From: an uncultured Bacillota bacterium
GTDB taxonomy: Bacteria; Bacillota_I; Bacilli_A; RFN20; CAG-826
DNA: 64,000 nucleotides
Reading direction: 5' to 3'
Assembly: GCA_949289845.1 (NCBI GenBank)
Contig: CASEPN010000001.1
Coordinates: 430,887-494,886 of the forward strand
In this document: positions 17,150 to 25,204 of the stretch, one piece after another
How positions within the stretch are numbered: position 1 is the first letter of the stretch
Layout of the letters: each line of letters opens with the position of its first letter
Notes under the pieces: model-generated
The model's database searches: none
What the model was told of the DNA's origin: nothing
The model's input: the letters and a program-made list of their open reading frames with translations, nothing else
Position numbers and translations under genes: made by a program

Positions 17150-17380
17150 CTCCCCCGGGGAACGAAAAAGTCCCCGCCATGGGGACGCCAGGAGGCGCGG
17201 TACCACCCCACTTCCGCCTCCCTTGGGGAGACGGCGCTCTCCGGGTTCCCGTCCCGGCCGGGGAAGCCCGCTAGCTGGGAAGCGACTTCCCCGCCCCTGC
17301 CGCCGCGCTTCCACCATCCGCAGCTCTCTATGGGCAGTCTCTCGGGGTCCCTCTTCCCGGGCTTTCCGGGGCGGATTATA
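17150..17380 (-). promoter_or_regulatory. T-box leader and promoter of valS
   Basis: On the minus strand a TATAAT -10 (17375-17380) is followed by a leader with the stem I motif AGAGAGCTGCGGATGGTGG. A GTC valine specifier lies in GAAGTCGCTTCC, and the T-box core is GGTGGTACCGCG. The leader ends in a GC-rich hairpin with a T-run (GGGGACTTTTT). All parts fit a tRNA-Val-responsive T-box. Confidence 0.9.
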
Positions 17381-17388
17381 GGGCATGG

Positions 17389-18522
17389 CTAGGGAAGATT
17401 GAAGGCGGAGAGGGTTATTTCCCTTTCCTCCTCAAGGATGCCCGCGTGGTGGCCCTTCATCGTCCCTCCCTCGGGATCCCATCTTGAGGAGAAGAGAGCC
17501 TTGTTTCCCTTGGAAAGGGCGACGAACTGGCCTATGGACCCCCGGAGATAGTGCCCCTCGGGGCCGAAGAGGGGAAGAGCCTCCTCTTTCCCAAGAAGGA
17601 GGAAGTCCTCCCCGAAGGAGGAAAGGAACTTCGCGCGGAACTCCTCCTCCCTCCCTTCCTTCACGTGGAAGCTGAGGAAGCGGGCGTCCAGGGTGGGCGG
17701 GACAAGGAGCGTATCCTCGAGCCCCGGGACCTTCGAAAGGTCCTCCCAGGCGACGTCCAGCTGCCCGTGGTCGCTCAGGACGAGGAAGAGATAGGAAGGG
17801 TTCTCGCGGACGAGCCTCGCCACGCCGGAGGCGATCTCCTCGAGAAGGAGAGAGACCTCCTTCGCGCCCGTCCCCCGCCCGTGCATCGTCCCGTCGGGCT
17901 CGGTGGAGTAGAGGTAGAGGAAGTCCGGCCCCTCTTCCTGGAGGAGGGAGGAAGCCTTCCTGAGGAGCGAGCCCGGGGAAAGGGGCTCCTGCTCCCCCTT
18001 CCTCGCCCCGTCCCAAGGGTAGAGGGACATGGCCTTATGCCCGTGCTCCTGGAAAATCTCGAGGATGCTCTTGGTCGGGCGGAGCCGCCGCATCGCGTCC
18101 TTCTTTCCCTCGGGGAGGGGCCTCTTCCCCGGGACGAGGCGATCGGTGAAAGGCTCGAGGGCCTCCCCGAGCTCGGGGAGATACACCGTCCAGCCGAGCC
18201 ACCCCGTCTCCCCCGGGAACTTCCCGGTGAGGAGGGAGGTCGTCGCTGCCACCGTCGTCGAGGGGAGGACGGAAAGAAGGTCGGCGAGCCCATGCTCGAG
18301 GAAGAAGAGCCCCGCGGGATGCTTCCTGAGGATCGCCGTCCCCATCCCGTCGAAAAGGAGGAGGGCGACCTTCCGCCCCGGGGAAAGGATTTGATCAAGT
18401 TCAGGGAGAGTCTCGTGGAATGGCTCCCCGCCGAAGTGGCGGATGAGCGAGTTCGCGACGGCGACCGGCGTCCTATCTAGCCCCGGGAGCAGCGGCACGC
18501 CCTTCATCTTCTTCCGATCCAT
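17389..18522 (-). CDS. Alkaline-phosphatase-superfamily phosphodiesterase
   Basis: This is a metal-dependent phosphodiesterase or nucleotide-pyrophosphatase-like enzyme, probably cytoplasmic. The 377-aa product shows superfamily landmarks: LLLFDGMG (first metal ligand), the nucleophile Thr in PSTTVAATTSLLTG, STEPDGTMHG, VLSDHGQLD, and a late His in KGHHAG. There is no signal peptide. The ATG at 18522 is chosen because a TATCAT -10 lies 8 nt before it and the longer frame is Arg/Ser-rich without homology. It overlaps nothing and sits between the valS T-box promoter and engB. Substrate unknown. Confidence 0.8.
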   Translation of the reverse strand: MDRKKMKGVPLLPGLDRTPVAVANSLIRHFGGEPFHETLPELDQILSPGRKVALLLFDGMGTAILRKHPAGLFFLEHGLADLLSVLPSTTVAATTSLLTGKFPGETGWLGWTVYLPELGEALEPFTDRLVPGKRPLPEGKKDAMRRLRPTKSILEIFQEHGHKAMSLYPWDGARKGEQEPLSPGSLLRKASSLLQEEGPDFLYLYSTEPDGTMHGRGTGAKEVSLLLEEIASGVARLVRENPSYLFLVLSDHGQLDVAWEDLSKVPGLEDTLLVPPTLDARFLSFHVKEGREEEFRAKFLSSFGEDFLLLGKEEALPLFGPEGHYLRGSIGQFVALSKGNKALFSSRWDPEGGTMKGHHAGILEEEREITLSAFNLP

Positions 18523-18530
18523 AGCGGGCG

Positions 18531-18536
18531 ATGATA
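18531..18536 (-). promoter_or_regulatory. -10 box 8 nt before the phosphodiesterase ATG
   Basis: TATCAT on the minus strand with no Shine-Dalgarno between it and the ATG suggests a leaderless message. The bases just upstream, GAAAGCGCTATC, also resemble half of a LacI-type operator. That may be chance. Confidence 0.45.
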
Positions 18537-18562
18537 GCGCTTTCCCCTGCCCGCGACCAGCC

Positions 18563-19135
18563 CTACTTCGAAGGCGGGGAAAGAAGGCGGGCGACGAGCG
18601 CCCTTCCCTCCCCCGCTCCCTGGGAAAGCCCCGTGAGGGCGAAGGGGAGCCCGAGGGAGGAGGCGAGGGCCCTCGCCCTTGCCTTCTCCTCCTGCCGCGC
18701 CTTCTCCGCCTTCCGGAAGGCGAGGGCGATAGGGATCCCCGATTCCCCAAGAAGCGCGAGCATGTCCTCGTCCTCCGGGGTCAATAGGCGCCTGACGTCG
18801 AGGACGAGGATGGCCCCGCTGATCCGCCCGGAGCGGAGGTAGGGCTCCATGAGGAGGGAGAACTCCTCGTCCTTCCTCCCCCCGCCCCCCTGGTAGCCGT
18901 ACCCCGGGGTATCCACCAGGTAGGTCCTATCAGGCATGAGGTAGTAGTTGAGCGCCTCCGTCTTCCCGGGGCGCTTCGCGCTAAAGGCGAGCTTCCGTCC
19001 GAAGAGGAGGTTCAGGAAGCTGCTCTTCCCCGCGTTGCTCCGCCCGAAGAAGGCGATCTCGGCCTTCCCTATCGGAGGAAGGGGGGCGCCCTTGGGCGCG
19101 GAGAGGAGGAAGCTTGCCTTCTTGAAGTCGATCAT
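18563..19135 (-). CDS. engB: Ribosome-assembly GTPase EngB/YsxC with divergent G4/G5
   Basis: This TrmE-Era-type GTPase is needed for large-subunit assembly. The 190-aa product has G1 GRSNAGKSSF, G2 RPGKTEALNYY and G3 DTPGYGYQ. The G4 motif, normally TKADK, reads FRKAEK, so the guanine-specificity Asp is Glu. The usual G5 SS reads TGLS. Either this copy is functionally relaxed or the lineage tolerates the change. A TATACT -10 lies 6 nt before the ATG, so the message appears leaderless. Family assignment is firm despite the changes. Confidence 0.92.
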   Translation of the reverse strand: MIDFKKASFLLSAPKGAPLPPIGKAEIAFFGRSNAGKSSFLNLLFGRKLAFSAKRPGKTEALNYYLMPDRTYLVDTPGYGYQGGGGRKDEEFSLLMEPYLRSGRISGAILVLDVRRLLTPEDEDMLALLGESGIPIALAFRKAEKARQEEKARARALASSLGLPFALTGLSQGAGEGRALVARLLSPPSK

Positions 19136-19141
19136 GGGGGA

Positions 19142-19147
19142 AGTATA
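19142..19147 (-). promoter_or_regulatory. -10 box 6 nt before engB ATG
   Basis: TATACT on the minus strand ends 6 nt before the ATG. The intervening bases (TCCCCC) cannot act as a ribosome site. It lies just past the lon terminator. Confidence 0.5.
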
Positions 19148-19150
19148 CGG

Positions 19151-19175
19151 AAAAGAGGGGGCCCTTGTCCCCCTC
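19151..19175 (-). terminator. Terminator after lon
   Basis: On the minus strand GAGGGGG and CCCCCTC form a stem around a short loop, followed by TTTT. It lies 14 bp after the lon stop. Confidence 0.85.
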
Positions 19176-19189
19176 TCCTGAGGCGCCTC

Positions 19190-21535
19190 CTAGGCGTCCT
19201 GGCCCGGGAGGAGCGCCCGCTTGAGCGCGTCGTCGACGTTCTTCATGAAGAGGATCTCCATCCCCTCGCGGACCTCCTTGGGAAGCTCCTGGACGTCCTT
19301 CCTATTCCCCTCGGGGACGAGGATCGTGCGGATGCCGCTCCGGAGGGCGGCCAGGGACTTCTCGCGGAGCCCGCCGATCGGGAGGGCGTTCCCGCGGAGG
19401 GTGACCTCGCCGGTCATCGCGACGTTGTTGTCCACGGGCCGGTGCGAGAGCGAGCTGATGATCGCGGTGGTGATCGCGACCCCCGCGCTCGGCCCGTCCT
19501 TCGGGACGGCGCCCTCGGGGACGTGGATGTGGATGTCGATCGAGGCGAAGAGGTCGGGGTCGATCCCGTAGCGCACCGCGTTCGCCCGGACGTAGTCGAG
19601 AGCGATCGAGCAGCTCTCCTTCATCACCTCGCCGAGCTTCCCGGTGATGACGAGGGCGCCCTTTCCTTTCGAGTAGTTGACCTCGATGGGGAGGATATCC
19701 CCGCCGTACTGGGTGTAGGCAAGGCCGGTGACGACGCCGACCTGGGGCTCCTTCTCCTTCTTCTGATCCTCGAAGACGGGGACGCCGAGATAAAGGCGGA
19801 CCTTCTCCTTGTTGATCCGGACGGGCGCCTTCTCCTTCCCTTCCAGGAGATCGACCACGGCCTTCCGGCAGATGGTCGCGATAAGGCGCTCCAGCTCGCG
19901 GACGCCGGCCTCCCTCGTGTAGCTTTCGATGATTTCGGGGACGCTATCCTCCTCGAAGAGGATCTCCTCCTCCTTGAGGCCGTTCTGCTCCATCTGCTTC
20001 CGGATGAGGAAGCGGAGGGCGATCTGGATCTTCTCCGGCTCGGTGTAGCTGGGGACCTCGATGAGCTCGAGGCGGTCGCGGAGCGGCTCCGGGACATTCT
20101 CGAGGTAGTTCGCGGTAGCGATGAAAAGCACGTGGCTGAGGTCGTAGGGCTCCTCGAGGTAGTTGTCGTTGAAGGCGAAGTTCTGCTCGGGGTCGAGCAC
20201 CTCGAGGAGCGCGCTCGAGCAGTCCCCCTTGTAGGAGCTCTGCCCCACCTTGTCGATCTCGTCGAGGAGGAAGACGGGGTTCCTCGTCCCCGCGCGGAGC
20301 ATCCCCTGGATGATCCTCCCGGGGAGGGCGCCGACGTAGGTCCTCCGGTGCCCGCGGATCTCAGCCTCGTCGGAGACGCCCCCAAGGGAGGCCTTGCAGA
20401 ACTTCCGCCCCAGGGCCCGGGCGATCGAGCGCCCGAGCGAGGTCTTCCCGCAGCCAGGGGGGCCGTAGAAGCAAAGGATCGGGGCCTTGAGGGAGCCGGT
20501 CTTGCTCTTCACCGCGAGGTACTCGAGGATCCTCTTCTTCACCTTCTCGAGGCCGAAGTGGTCCTCGTCGAGGATCTCGCGGACCTTGCCGATGTCGTCC
20601 ACGTCCTCCGTCTCCTCGTGCCAAGGCACCCGGAGGAGGGTGTCGAGGTAGTTGAGGATAAGAGAGGCCTCGAGGCTGTTCTCGGGCATGCCCCGGTAGC
20701 GCTGGAGCTCCTTCCTCGCCTTGGCCTTGACCGCCTCGGGGAAAGGCTCCTTCTCGAGGCGCTCCTCGATGCGGGAGACGCCCGAGGCGTCCTCCCCGTC
20801 CTCGCCGAGCTCCTGGCGGATCGCCCGCATCTTCTCGCGGAGGTAGTACTCCTTCTGCGACTGCTCGGCGCTCTGGCGGACGCGCTCGTCGATCTCGCGG
20901 TCGACCTTCCTCGCCGTCTGGCGGGCCTCGAAGGCATCCTCGAGGATCCTCGCCCTGACGCGCGGGTCGGGCTCCCCGAGGAGGCGGATCTTCTCCTCCA
21001 CCGGGAGGCGGAGGGGGTTCGGGAGGATGTCGAGGATCGCCTCGGCGCTCCTGCCGTCGAGCCTCGGGGCCGCGTTGGTGCGGAGGGCGGCCATCGCCTC
21101 GGGGTCCTTCCCCGCGAGGCGGTAGACGGAAGCGATGATCTCGTTGTTCTCCTCCGGGGTCAGGGGGATCTCGGGAAGCGCGGAGGCCTTGGCCCGGAAG
21201 CAGTCCTCGCCCTTCTCCATGGAAAGGAGGCGCATCCTTCTGAGTCCCCGTATGGTGAGGTTGAGGACGTTCCCCTTCTTCTCGCTCACGAGGATGCGGC
21301 AGAGGGTGCAGAAGGGATGGACGGAGTCCTCCTTCACTTCCTCCTCCTCGCTATCCTTCTGGGTGGCGACGAGGATGAGGGAGTTCGTCTCCTGGACGGC
21401 CTTCTCGGCGGCGATGCGCGAGAAAGGGCGCGCCGCGGCGACGTTGCAGCGGTTCTCCGGGAAGACGACGAGCTCCCGGGCGACGAGGAGGGGGAGGTAG
21501 GTCCCCTCCGAAAGTTCGATGGCGTTCTCTTCCAT
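19190..21535 (-). CDS. lon: ATP-dependent protease Lon
   Basis: This cytoplasmic AAA+ protease degrades misfolded and regulatory proteins. The 781-aa product has the N-terminal substrate domain (LPLLVARELVVFPENRCNV), Walker A GPPGCGKTSLGRS, Walker B VFLLDEIDK, and a C-terminal protease domain with the Ser-Lys pair (Ser in PKDGPSAGVAITTA, Lys in LREKSLAALRSG). The ATG at 21535 has AAAGGAGA upstream. The longer frame would start inside the promoter. A CIRCE-like inverted repeat overlaps the promoter -35, implying HrcA-type heat-shock control. Confidence 0.97.
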   Translation of the reverse strand: MEENAIELSEGTYLPLLVARELVVFPENRCNVAAARPFSRIAAEKAVQETNSLILVATQKDSEEEEVKEDSVHPFCTLCRILVSEKKGNVLNLTIRGLRRMRLLSMEKGEDCFRAKASALPEIPLTPEENNEIIASVYRLAGKDPEAMAALRTNAAPRLDGRSAEAILDILPNPLRLPVEEKIRLLGEPDPRVRARILEDAFEARQTARKVDREIDERVRQSAEQSQKEYYLREKMRAIRQELGEDGEDASGVSRIEERLEKEPFPEAVKAKARKELQRYRGMPENSLEASLILNYLDTLLRVPWHEETEDVDDIGKVREILDEDHFGLEKVKKRILEYLAVKSKTGSLKAPILCFYGPPGCGKTSLGRSIARALGRKFCKASLGGVSDEAEIRGHRRTYVGALPGRIIQGMLRAGTRNPVFLLDEIDKVGQSSYKGDCSSALLEVLDPEQNFAFNDNYLEEPYDLSHVLFIATANYLENVPEPLRDRLELIEVPSYTEPEKIQIALRFLIRKQMEQNGLKEEEILFEEDSVPEIIESYTREAGVRELERLIATICRKAVVDLLEGKEKAPVRINKEKVRLYLGVPVFEDQKKEKEPQVGVVTGLAYTQYGGDILPIEVNYSKGKGALVITGKLGEVMKESCSIALDYVRANAVRYGIDPDLFASIDIHIHVPEGAVPKDGPSAGVAITTAIISSLSHRPVDNNVAMTGEVTLRGNALPIGGLREKSLAALRSGIRTILVPEGNRKDVQELPKEVREGMEILFMKNVDDALKRALLPGQDA

Positions 21536-21572
21536 GGTCTCCTTTCCGGGCGATGCCCTCGGGACTTGCTGA

Positions 21573-21600
21573 ATTATAGGATGCCCTTTAGCAGAGTCAA
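21573..21600 (-). promoter_or_regulatory. lon promoter
   Basis: On the minus strand TTGACT (21595-21600), a 16-bp spacer and TATAAT (21573-21578) form a strong vegetative promoter about 40 bp before the lon start. Confidence 0.8.
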
Positions 21601-21614
21601 CGTGCATCTGCTAA
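21588..21614. promoter_or_regulatory. CIRCE-like inverted repeat (HrcA operator) at lon
   Basis: TTAGCAGAG, 9 bp, ATCTGCTAA. The 9-9-9 geometry and the outer TTAGCA...TGCTAA are those of CIRCE (TTAGCACTC-N9-GAGTGCTAA). The three inner bases of each arm differ. It covers the lon -35, so HrcA binding would block initiation. HrcA is not in this window. Confidence 0.65.
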
Positions 21615-21622
21615 AAGGAAGG

Positions 21623-21645
21623 AAAAGGGGAGGCCGGGCCTCCCC
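21623..21645 (-). terminator. Terminator after tig
   Basis: On the minus strand GGGGAGGC and GCCTCCCC form a stem with a 3-nt loop, then TTTTCC, 16 bp after the tig stop. Confidence 0.87.
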
Positions 21646-21661
21646 TCGGGACTTCCCTTCC

Positions 21662-22954
21662 CTACTTCGCGAGGGAGCGGAGCCAGGCCTTCGCCTTCTC
21701 CTCGAGGAGGCGCCTCTCGTAGGAGCGCTTGTCGCGGAGGACGATCTCGCGGACCCTCTCCTCGTCGATCCCGTACTGCTCGCCCATGCGCTTGATCTCG
21801 GAGGAAAGCTCCTCCTCGCTCACGCTGAGGGCCTTCTCCTTGATGATCGCCTCGATGAGGAGGGCGTGGCGGAGCGCCTTCTCGTCCTGGTCGCGGAGCG
21901 ACTTCAGGAGGTCCTCCTCCTTCTGGCCGGTGATCTCAAGGTACTGCTCGAGGGTGAGCCCGTTCCCCTCGACCTGCTTCTTGAACCTCTCCTGGCTTTC
22001 CTTGGCCTGGCGGTCGAGGATCTCGGGGTCGATGAGGAACTCGCTCTTGGCGCAGGCTTCCTCGAGGAGGGCGTCCTCGAAGCGCTCCTTGGCGGCCCTC
22101 TCCTTCTCGCGGAGGAGATCGGCGCGGCACTTCTCCTTGAGGGAAGAGACGCTCTCGACGCCCTTGATGCCGAGCTCCTTCACCGCCTCGTCCTCGAGGG
22201 CGGGGATCTCCTTCTCCTTCACCTCGAGCACGTGGACATGGAAGGTGGCCTCCTTCCCGGCGAGGTCCTTCACGTAGGTGGTCGGGAAGGTGACCTTGAT
22301 GTCCTTCTCCTCGCCCGCCTTGAGGCCGACGCAGCCCTCCTCGAAGCCGGGGACGAACTGATGGGAGCCGAGCTCGAGGGAGAAACCCTCGGCGGCGCCC
22401 CCCTCAAACTCCTTGAGGTTCCCCTCCTCGTCGGGAAGGAATCCCTTGAAGTCCATGACGAGGGTGTCCCCCATCCTGCTCTCGCGCTCGACGGGCACGA
22501 GATCGGCGTTCTCCTCGAGGTGGCGCTTCACCCTGGCCTCGACCTCCTCCTCCGTCACGGAGGGGGCCTCCTCCTTCGCCTCGAGCTTCTCGATCGCCCC
22601 GAGGGCGCAGGTCGGGACGAGCACCATCTCGTAGACGAGGGTGAGGTCGCTGTCGCTCAGCTTCGTGACGCTCACGGAGGGGCTATAGGCCGGATGGAGC
22701 TCTTCCTTCTGGAGCACCTCGCGGAAGAGGGGGTCGAGGAGGGAGTCGATGGCCTCGTTCATGACCTTCATGCCGTCGAGGTGGCGGCGGGCCATGGCGA
22801 GGGGCGCCTCGCCCTTGCGGAAGCCCTTGAGGGTGAGCTGGGAGGCGAGCTTCCTCTCGCTCTTGGCGATGCTCTCCTTCCAGAGGGCGGGGTCGGCCTC
22901 GACGGTCGCCTTGACCTTGGTCAGGCCGATCTTCTCGATGGTGATGGTGTTCAT
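21662..22954 (-). CDS. tig: Trigger factor, ribosome-associated chaperone/prolyl isomerase
   Basis: The 430-aa product is full length. It contains the ribosome-binding motif GFRKGEAPLAMA (usual GFRKGK.P) near residue 38, the FKBP-like middle domain (GDTLVMDFKGFLPDEEGNLKE) and the helical C-terminal arms. The ATG at 22954 has AGAAGGAAT upstream. Upstream in-frame residues are promoter sequence (a TAGAAT box is visible near 23010). Monocistronic by its position between terminator-like signals. Confidence 0.96.
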   Translation of the reverse strand: MNTITIEKIGLTKVKATVEADPALWKESIAKSERKLASQLTLKGFRKGEAPLAMARRHLDGMKVMNEAIDSLLDPLFREVLQKEELHPAYSPSVSVTKLSDSDLTLVYEMVLVPTCALGAIEKLEAKEEAPSVTEEEVEARVKRHLEENADLVPVERESRMGDTLVMDFKGFLPDEEGNLKEFEGGAAEGFSLELGSHQFVPGFEEGCVGLKAGEEKDIKVTFPTTYVKDLAGKEATFHVHVLEVKEKEIPALEDEAVKELGIKGVESVSSLKEKCRADLLREKERAAKERFEDALLEEACAKSEFLIDPEILDRQAKESQERFKKQVEGNGLTLEQYLEITGQKEEDLLKSLRDQDEKALRHALLIEAIIKEKALSVSEEELSSEIKRMGEQYGIDEERVREIVLRDKRSYERRLLEEKAKAWLRSLAK

Positions 22955-23040
22955 GCGGATTCCTTCTTTTTTCTTCTTTGAAAGCGCCCCCAGGGGCAGC
23001 GGGCGCCATTCTACTCTTTTCGCTGGGGATTGGGGAATTC

Positions 23041-23826
23041 CTATTCCCCCTCTTTCCCGAGGAGGCGGCGGACCTTGTCCCCAAGGGGAGGGGGCACCTC
23101 CCCTATCTCCTCCCCGAGCATCCTCCTGCTCGCGAGGAGGGCGGCTTCCGCCCACTCCTCCTCTTCCCCGAGGAAGGGAAGCTCGGGATAGGCGAGGACC
23201 GCGATAGGGCGGAGAAGCCCCTCCATCACATGGAGGTGGGAGGGCGAGGGGGCTTTCCTCTCAAGAAGCCCCTCGAGGAGGAGGAAGCTTTCGTCCATGA
23301 GAGGGGGAAGGGCGTCCTTTGGGATGACCTTCCATTCCTTCCCGTCCCTTCGGTAGAGCACCTCCTCCTCGTCCTGGATCCTCATGAGCGAGAGAAGGGC
23401 GAGGAGCGAGAGCTCCCCCCTCCCCTCCTGGGCGAAGGCGTGAAGGAAGGGGCGTTCCCGCCGGAGCCCTTCCTCGTCCAGGGAAAGGATCCCCTCGCGG
23501 AGGGCGTCCCCTTCCCTCTGGGAAAGAGGAAGGGAAGACCGCCTCTTCCGTTCCTCCTCCTTCCGGATCCGTTCCTTGAGGCGGGATTTCGTCCCGAGAA
23601 GCTTCTCCTCGAAGGCGATCGAGACGTAGGGCTTCCCCTGGAACCTCTCGAGGTCCTCGTAGCACTCCCCGTACTCGCCCGCCCGGAGGCGGAGGACGAG
23701 GTCAGCGTCGAGGGCGAAGGCAGGGTCTTCCTGATAGAAGCCCTCCCAGTCCCCGAAGAAGAGGGAATGGGCTTCCTCCCACTTCCCTTCGTCCAGGAGG
23801 GCGAGAAGTTCTTCCTTCCTCTTCAT
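23041..23826 (-). CDS. Hypothetical helical protein, DUF3196-like
   Basis: The 261-aa protein is predicted soluble and rich in Glu, Leu and Arg. It begins KRKEELLALLDEGKWEEAHSL and continues with repeated helix pairs suggestive of TPR-like packing. A highly charged linker (RLKERIRKEEERKRR) near residues 82-96 separates two halves. The overall layout resembles DUF3196 proteins of Mollicutes and Erysipelotrichia, but I cannot confirm this. The start overlaps the HAD phosphatase stop (ATGA), so the two are translated together. Confidence 0.6.
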   Translation of the reverse strand: MKRKEELLALLDEGKWEEAHSLFFGDWEGFYQEDPAFALDADLVLRLRAGEYGECYEDLERFQGKPYVSIAFEEKLLGTKSRLKERIRKEEERKRRSSLPLSQREGDALREGILSLDEEGLRRERPFLHAFAQEGRGELSLLALLSLMRIQDEEEVLYRRDGKEWKVIPKDALPPLMDESFLLLEGLLERKAPSPSHLHVMEGLLRPIAVLAYPELPFLGEEEEWAEAALLASRRMLGEEIGEVPPPLGDKVRRLLGKEGE

Positions 23827-24461
23827 TTCCCGAGGACTTCCTTCGCGATGGCGGGGACCTCGGAGGGACGGGAGGCCTCGTAGAGTGCGCCCTCCACCTT
23901 CCCAAAGCCATAGGAGGCGTGGACGAAGGGAATTCCGGCGAAGGAGGCGGATTCCTGGTCGAGCGAGGTGTCCCCGACGTAGAGAGCCTTGACGATCCCT
24001 TCCTTTTTCATGAGGAGGGCGATGTTCTCCCCTTTGGAACGAGGGCTCTCGCCCCAGGAGACGTGCCCTTCGAAGAAAGGCGCCGTCCCGGTGGAGGAAA
24101 GGAAGGCCTCGATATAGCCCTTCTGGCAGTTGCTGACGATATAGAGCCTGTACTTCCCGTGGAGCCGGCGGAGCATCCCGGTCACCCCGCGGATGGGGTG
24201 TGCCCCCTTCTCGGCGATGTAGTCCACCTCGTAGAGCATCGCCTTCTCCCCGTAGGCCCTCCCTTGCCCCTCCCCGAAGCGCGGGATGAAGAGGCGCTTC
24301 ACGATCTCGCCCATCGGAAGCCCCATCGCGGACTTCACCTCCTCGAGGGAAAAGGTCCTGGGGTTGCCCGTCAGGGCGTGGAGGATGAGGTTCCAGGACT
24401 TCCAGACGAGCTTCCTATTGTCCGCGAGCGTCCCGTCTAGGTCGAAGATGACCGCGGGCAT
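23823..24461 (-). CDS. HAD-superfamily phosphatase (phosphoglycolate-phosphatase-like)
   Basis: It is a predicted small-molecule phosphatase. The 212-aa product has HAD motif I FDLDGTLAD, motif II IVSNCQKGY, a Lys in SKGENIALL, and motif IV YVGDTSLDQESA, with a helical cap between I and II. The start used is the ATG giving MPAVIFDLDG. An ATG 21 bp upstream (24482) overlaps the stop of a 28-codon upstream frame (ATGA) and is also possible. It is coupled to the following hypothetical gene. Substrate is not determinable. Confidence 0.85.
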   Translation of the reverse strand: MPAVIFDLDGTLADNRKLVWKSWNLILHALTGNPRTFSLEEVKSAMGLPMGEIVKRLFIPRFGEGQGRAYGEKAMLYEVDYIAEKGAHPIRGVTGMLRRLHGKYRLYIVSNCQKGYIEAFLSSTGTAPFFEGHVSWGESPRSKGENIALLMKKEGIVKALYVGDTSLDQESASFAGIPFVHASYGFGKVEGALYEASRPSEVPAIAKEVLGK

Positions 24462-24582
24462 GTACTCTCTTCTCGTCCTCATCGCCCGGTACCCTTCGGA
24501 TATTTCGTAGTTGGCATACTGATTTCCATATGAGCAGCGCTCATCGAATGAAATCCGTTATTCATAGGAGATTGCTAGTGCT
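24462..24582 (-). other. AT-rich spacer with possible upstream peptide
   Basis: This gap is clearly less GC-rich than its neighbours. It contains a 28-codon minus-strand frame (24479-24565) that ends in an ATGA overlap with an alternative HAD start. It also contains a short palindrome-like TGAGCAGCGCTCA near 24533-24545. No ribosome site precedes the small frame, so I list it only as a possible leader peptide. Confidence 0.25.
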
Positions 24583-25020
24583 TTATTGGTTGTTATTCGG
24601 TTGTCCTAAAACCTTGTTCATGACCCTTCGGACGGTTTCTTCGGGATCCTCGTTCGCCTCGATCGCAATCTTCTCCATCGGGCATAGGTCCTGCCCGTCC
24701 TCGCGGAGGATGTTCGGGGCCAGTCTCCCATAGGAGGCCTTGATTCCATGGGACTCGAGGAGACGGGAGGCAGGCTCGCTCATGAGCTCCCCGTATGCCT
24801 CGCTGACCTTCCAGAGGATGAGGAAGGAGGCGGCCGCCCTCCCGATGACCTTGTCGGCGAAGAGGGACCCTTCCGGCGCCCCTCCCTGGAGGTGGAGCTC
24901 CACGAGAGGGCGGATCCTCCGTCCCCCTAGGCGGACAATCTCCCCGCCCTTCATGTAGCAGGCGCTGACCCCGTCCTCGTTCAGGACCTCAAGGAGCGAT
25001 TCCATCGATACTTCCTTCAT
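24583..25020 (-). CDS. DUF1893 family protein
   Basis: The 145-aa product matches the DUF1893 pattern: LNEDGVSACYMKGGEIV, RPLVELHLQG, ADKVIGRAAASFLILW, YGELMSEPASRLLESHGI, YGRLAPNILREDGQDLCPMEK. The family has a cytidine-deaminase-like fold and no proven function. The ATG at 25020 is chosen because a TATAAT box ends 7 nt before it. The longer frame would start upstream of the promoter. The last residues (PNNNQ) are encoded by unusually AT-rich codons. Confidence 0.85.
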   Translation of the reverse strand: MKEVSMESLLEVLNEDGVSACYMKGGEIVRLGGRRIRPLVELHLQGGAPEGSLFADKVIGRAAASFLILWKVSEAYGELMSEPASRLLESHGIKASYGRLAPNILREDGQDLCPMEKIAIEANEDPEETVRRVMNKVLGQPNNNQ

Positions 25021-25027
25021 CCCGTGC

Positions 25028-25033
25028 ATTATA
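25028..25033 (-). promoter_or_regulatory. -10 box 7 nt before the DUF1893 ATG
   Basis: A perfect TATAAT on the minus strand lies between the tRNA terminator and the ATG, leaving no room for a Shine-Dalgarno. This is one of the clearest leaderless-type starts in the window. Confidence 0.6.
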
Positions 25034-25050
25034 CCTTCCTTCCCTCCCCC

Positions 25051-25081
25051 AAGGGAAAGGGCCCTGCATGAAGCAAGGCCC
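25051..25081 (-). terminator. Terminator after tRNA-Arg
   Basis: On the minus strand GGGCCTTGC and GCAGGGCCC pair (9 bp including one G-U) around TTCAT, then TTTCCCTT, starting 12 bp past the tRNA 3' end. Confidence 0.8.
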
Positions 25082-25092
25082 GCGGTTCTCTT

Positions 25093-25169
<77 letters not shown>

Positions 25170-25178
25170 ATGCGCCGG

Positions 25179-25184
25179 ATTATA
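25179..25184 (-). promoter_or_regulatory. -10 box of tRNA-Arg
   Basis: TATAAT on the minus strand ends 9 nt before the mature tRNA 5' end. Confidence 0.6.
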
Positions 25185-25204
25185 AGGCGCGGGAGGACGG
25201 AGGG

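Noticed and set aside
19442..22981. Plus-strand 1179-codon open frame
   Set aside because: It is antisense to lon and tig, both firm genes. Its composition (Leu/Glu/Asp/Val/Arg-rich, no motifs) is what the complement of GC-rich coding DNA gives. The same applies to long plus frames at 262-2406, 2686-4743, 9033-10871, 13630-15930 and 47838-49847.
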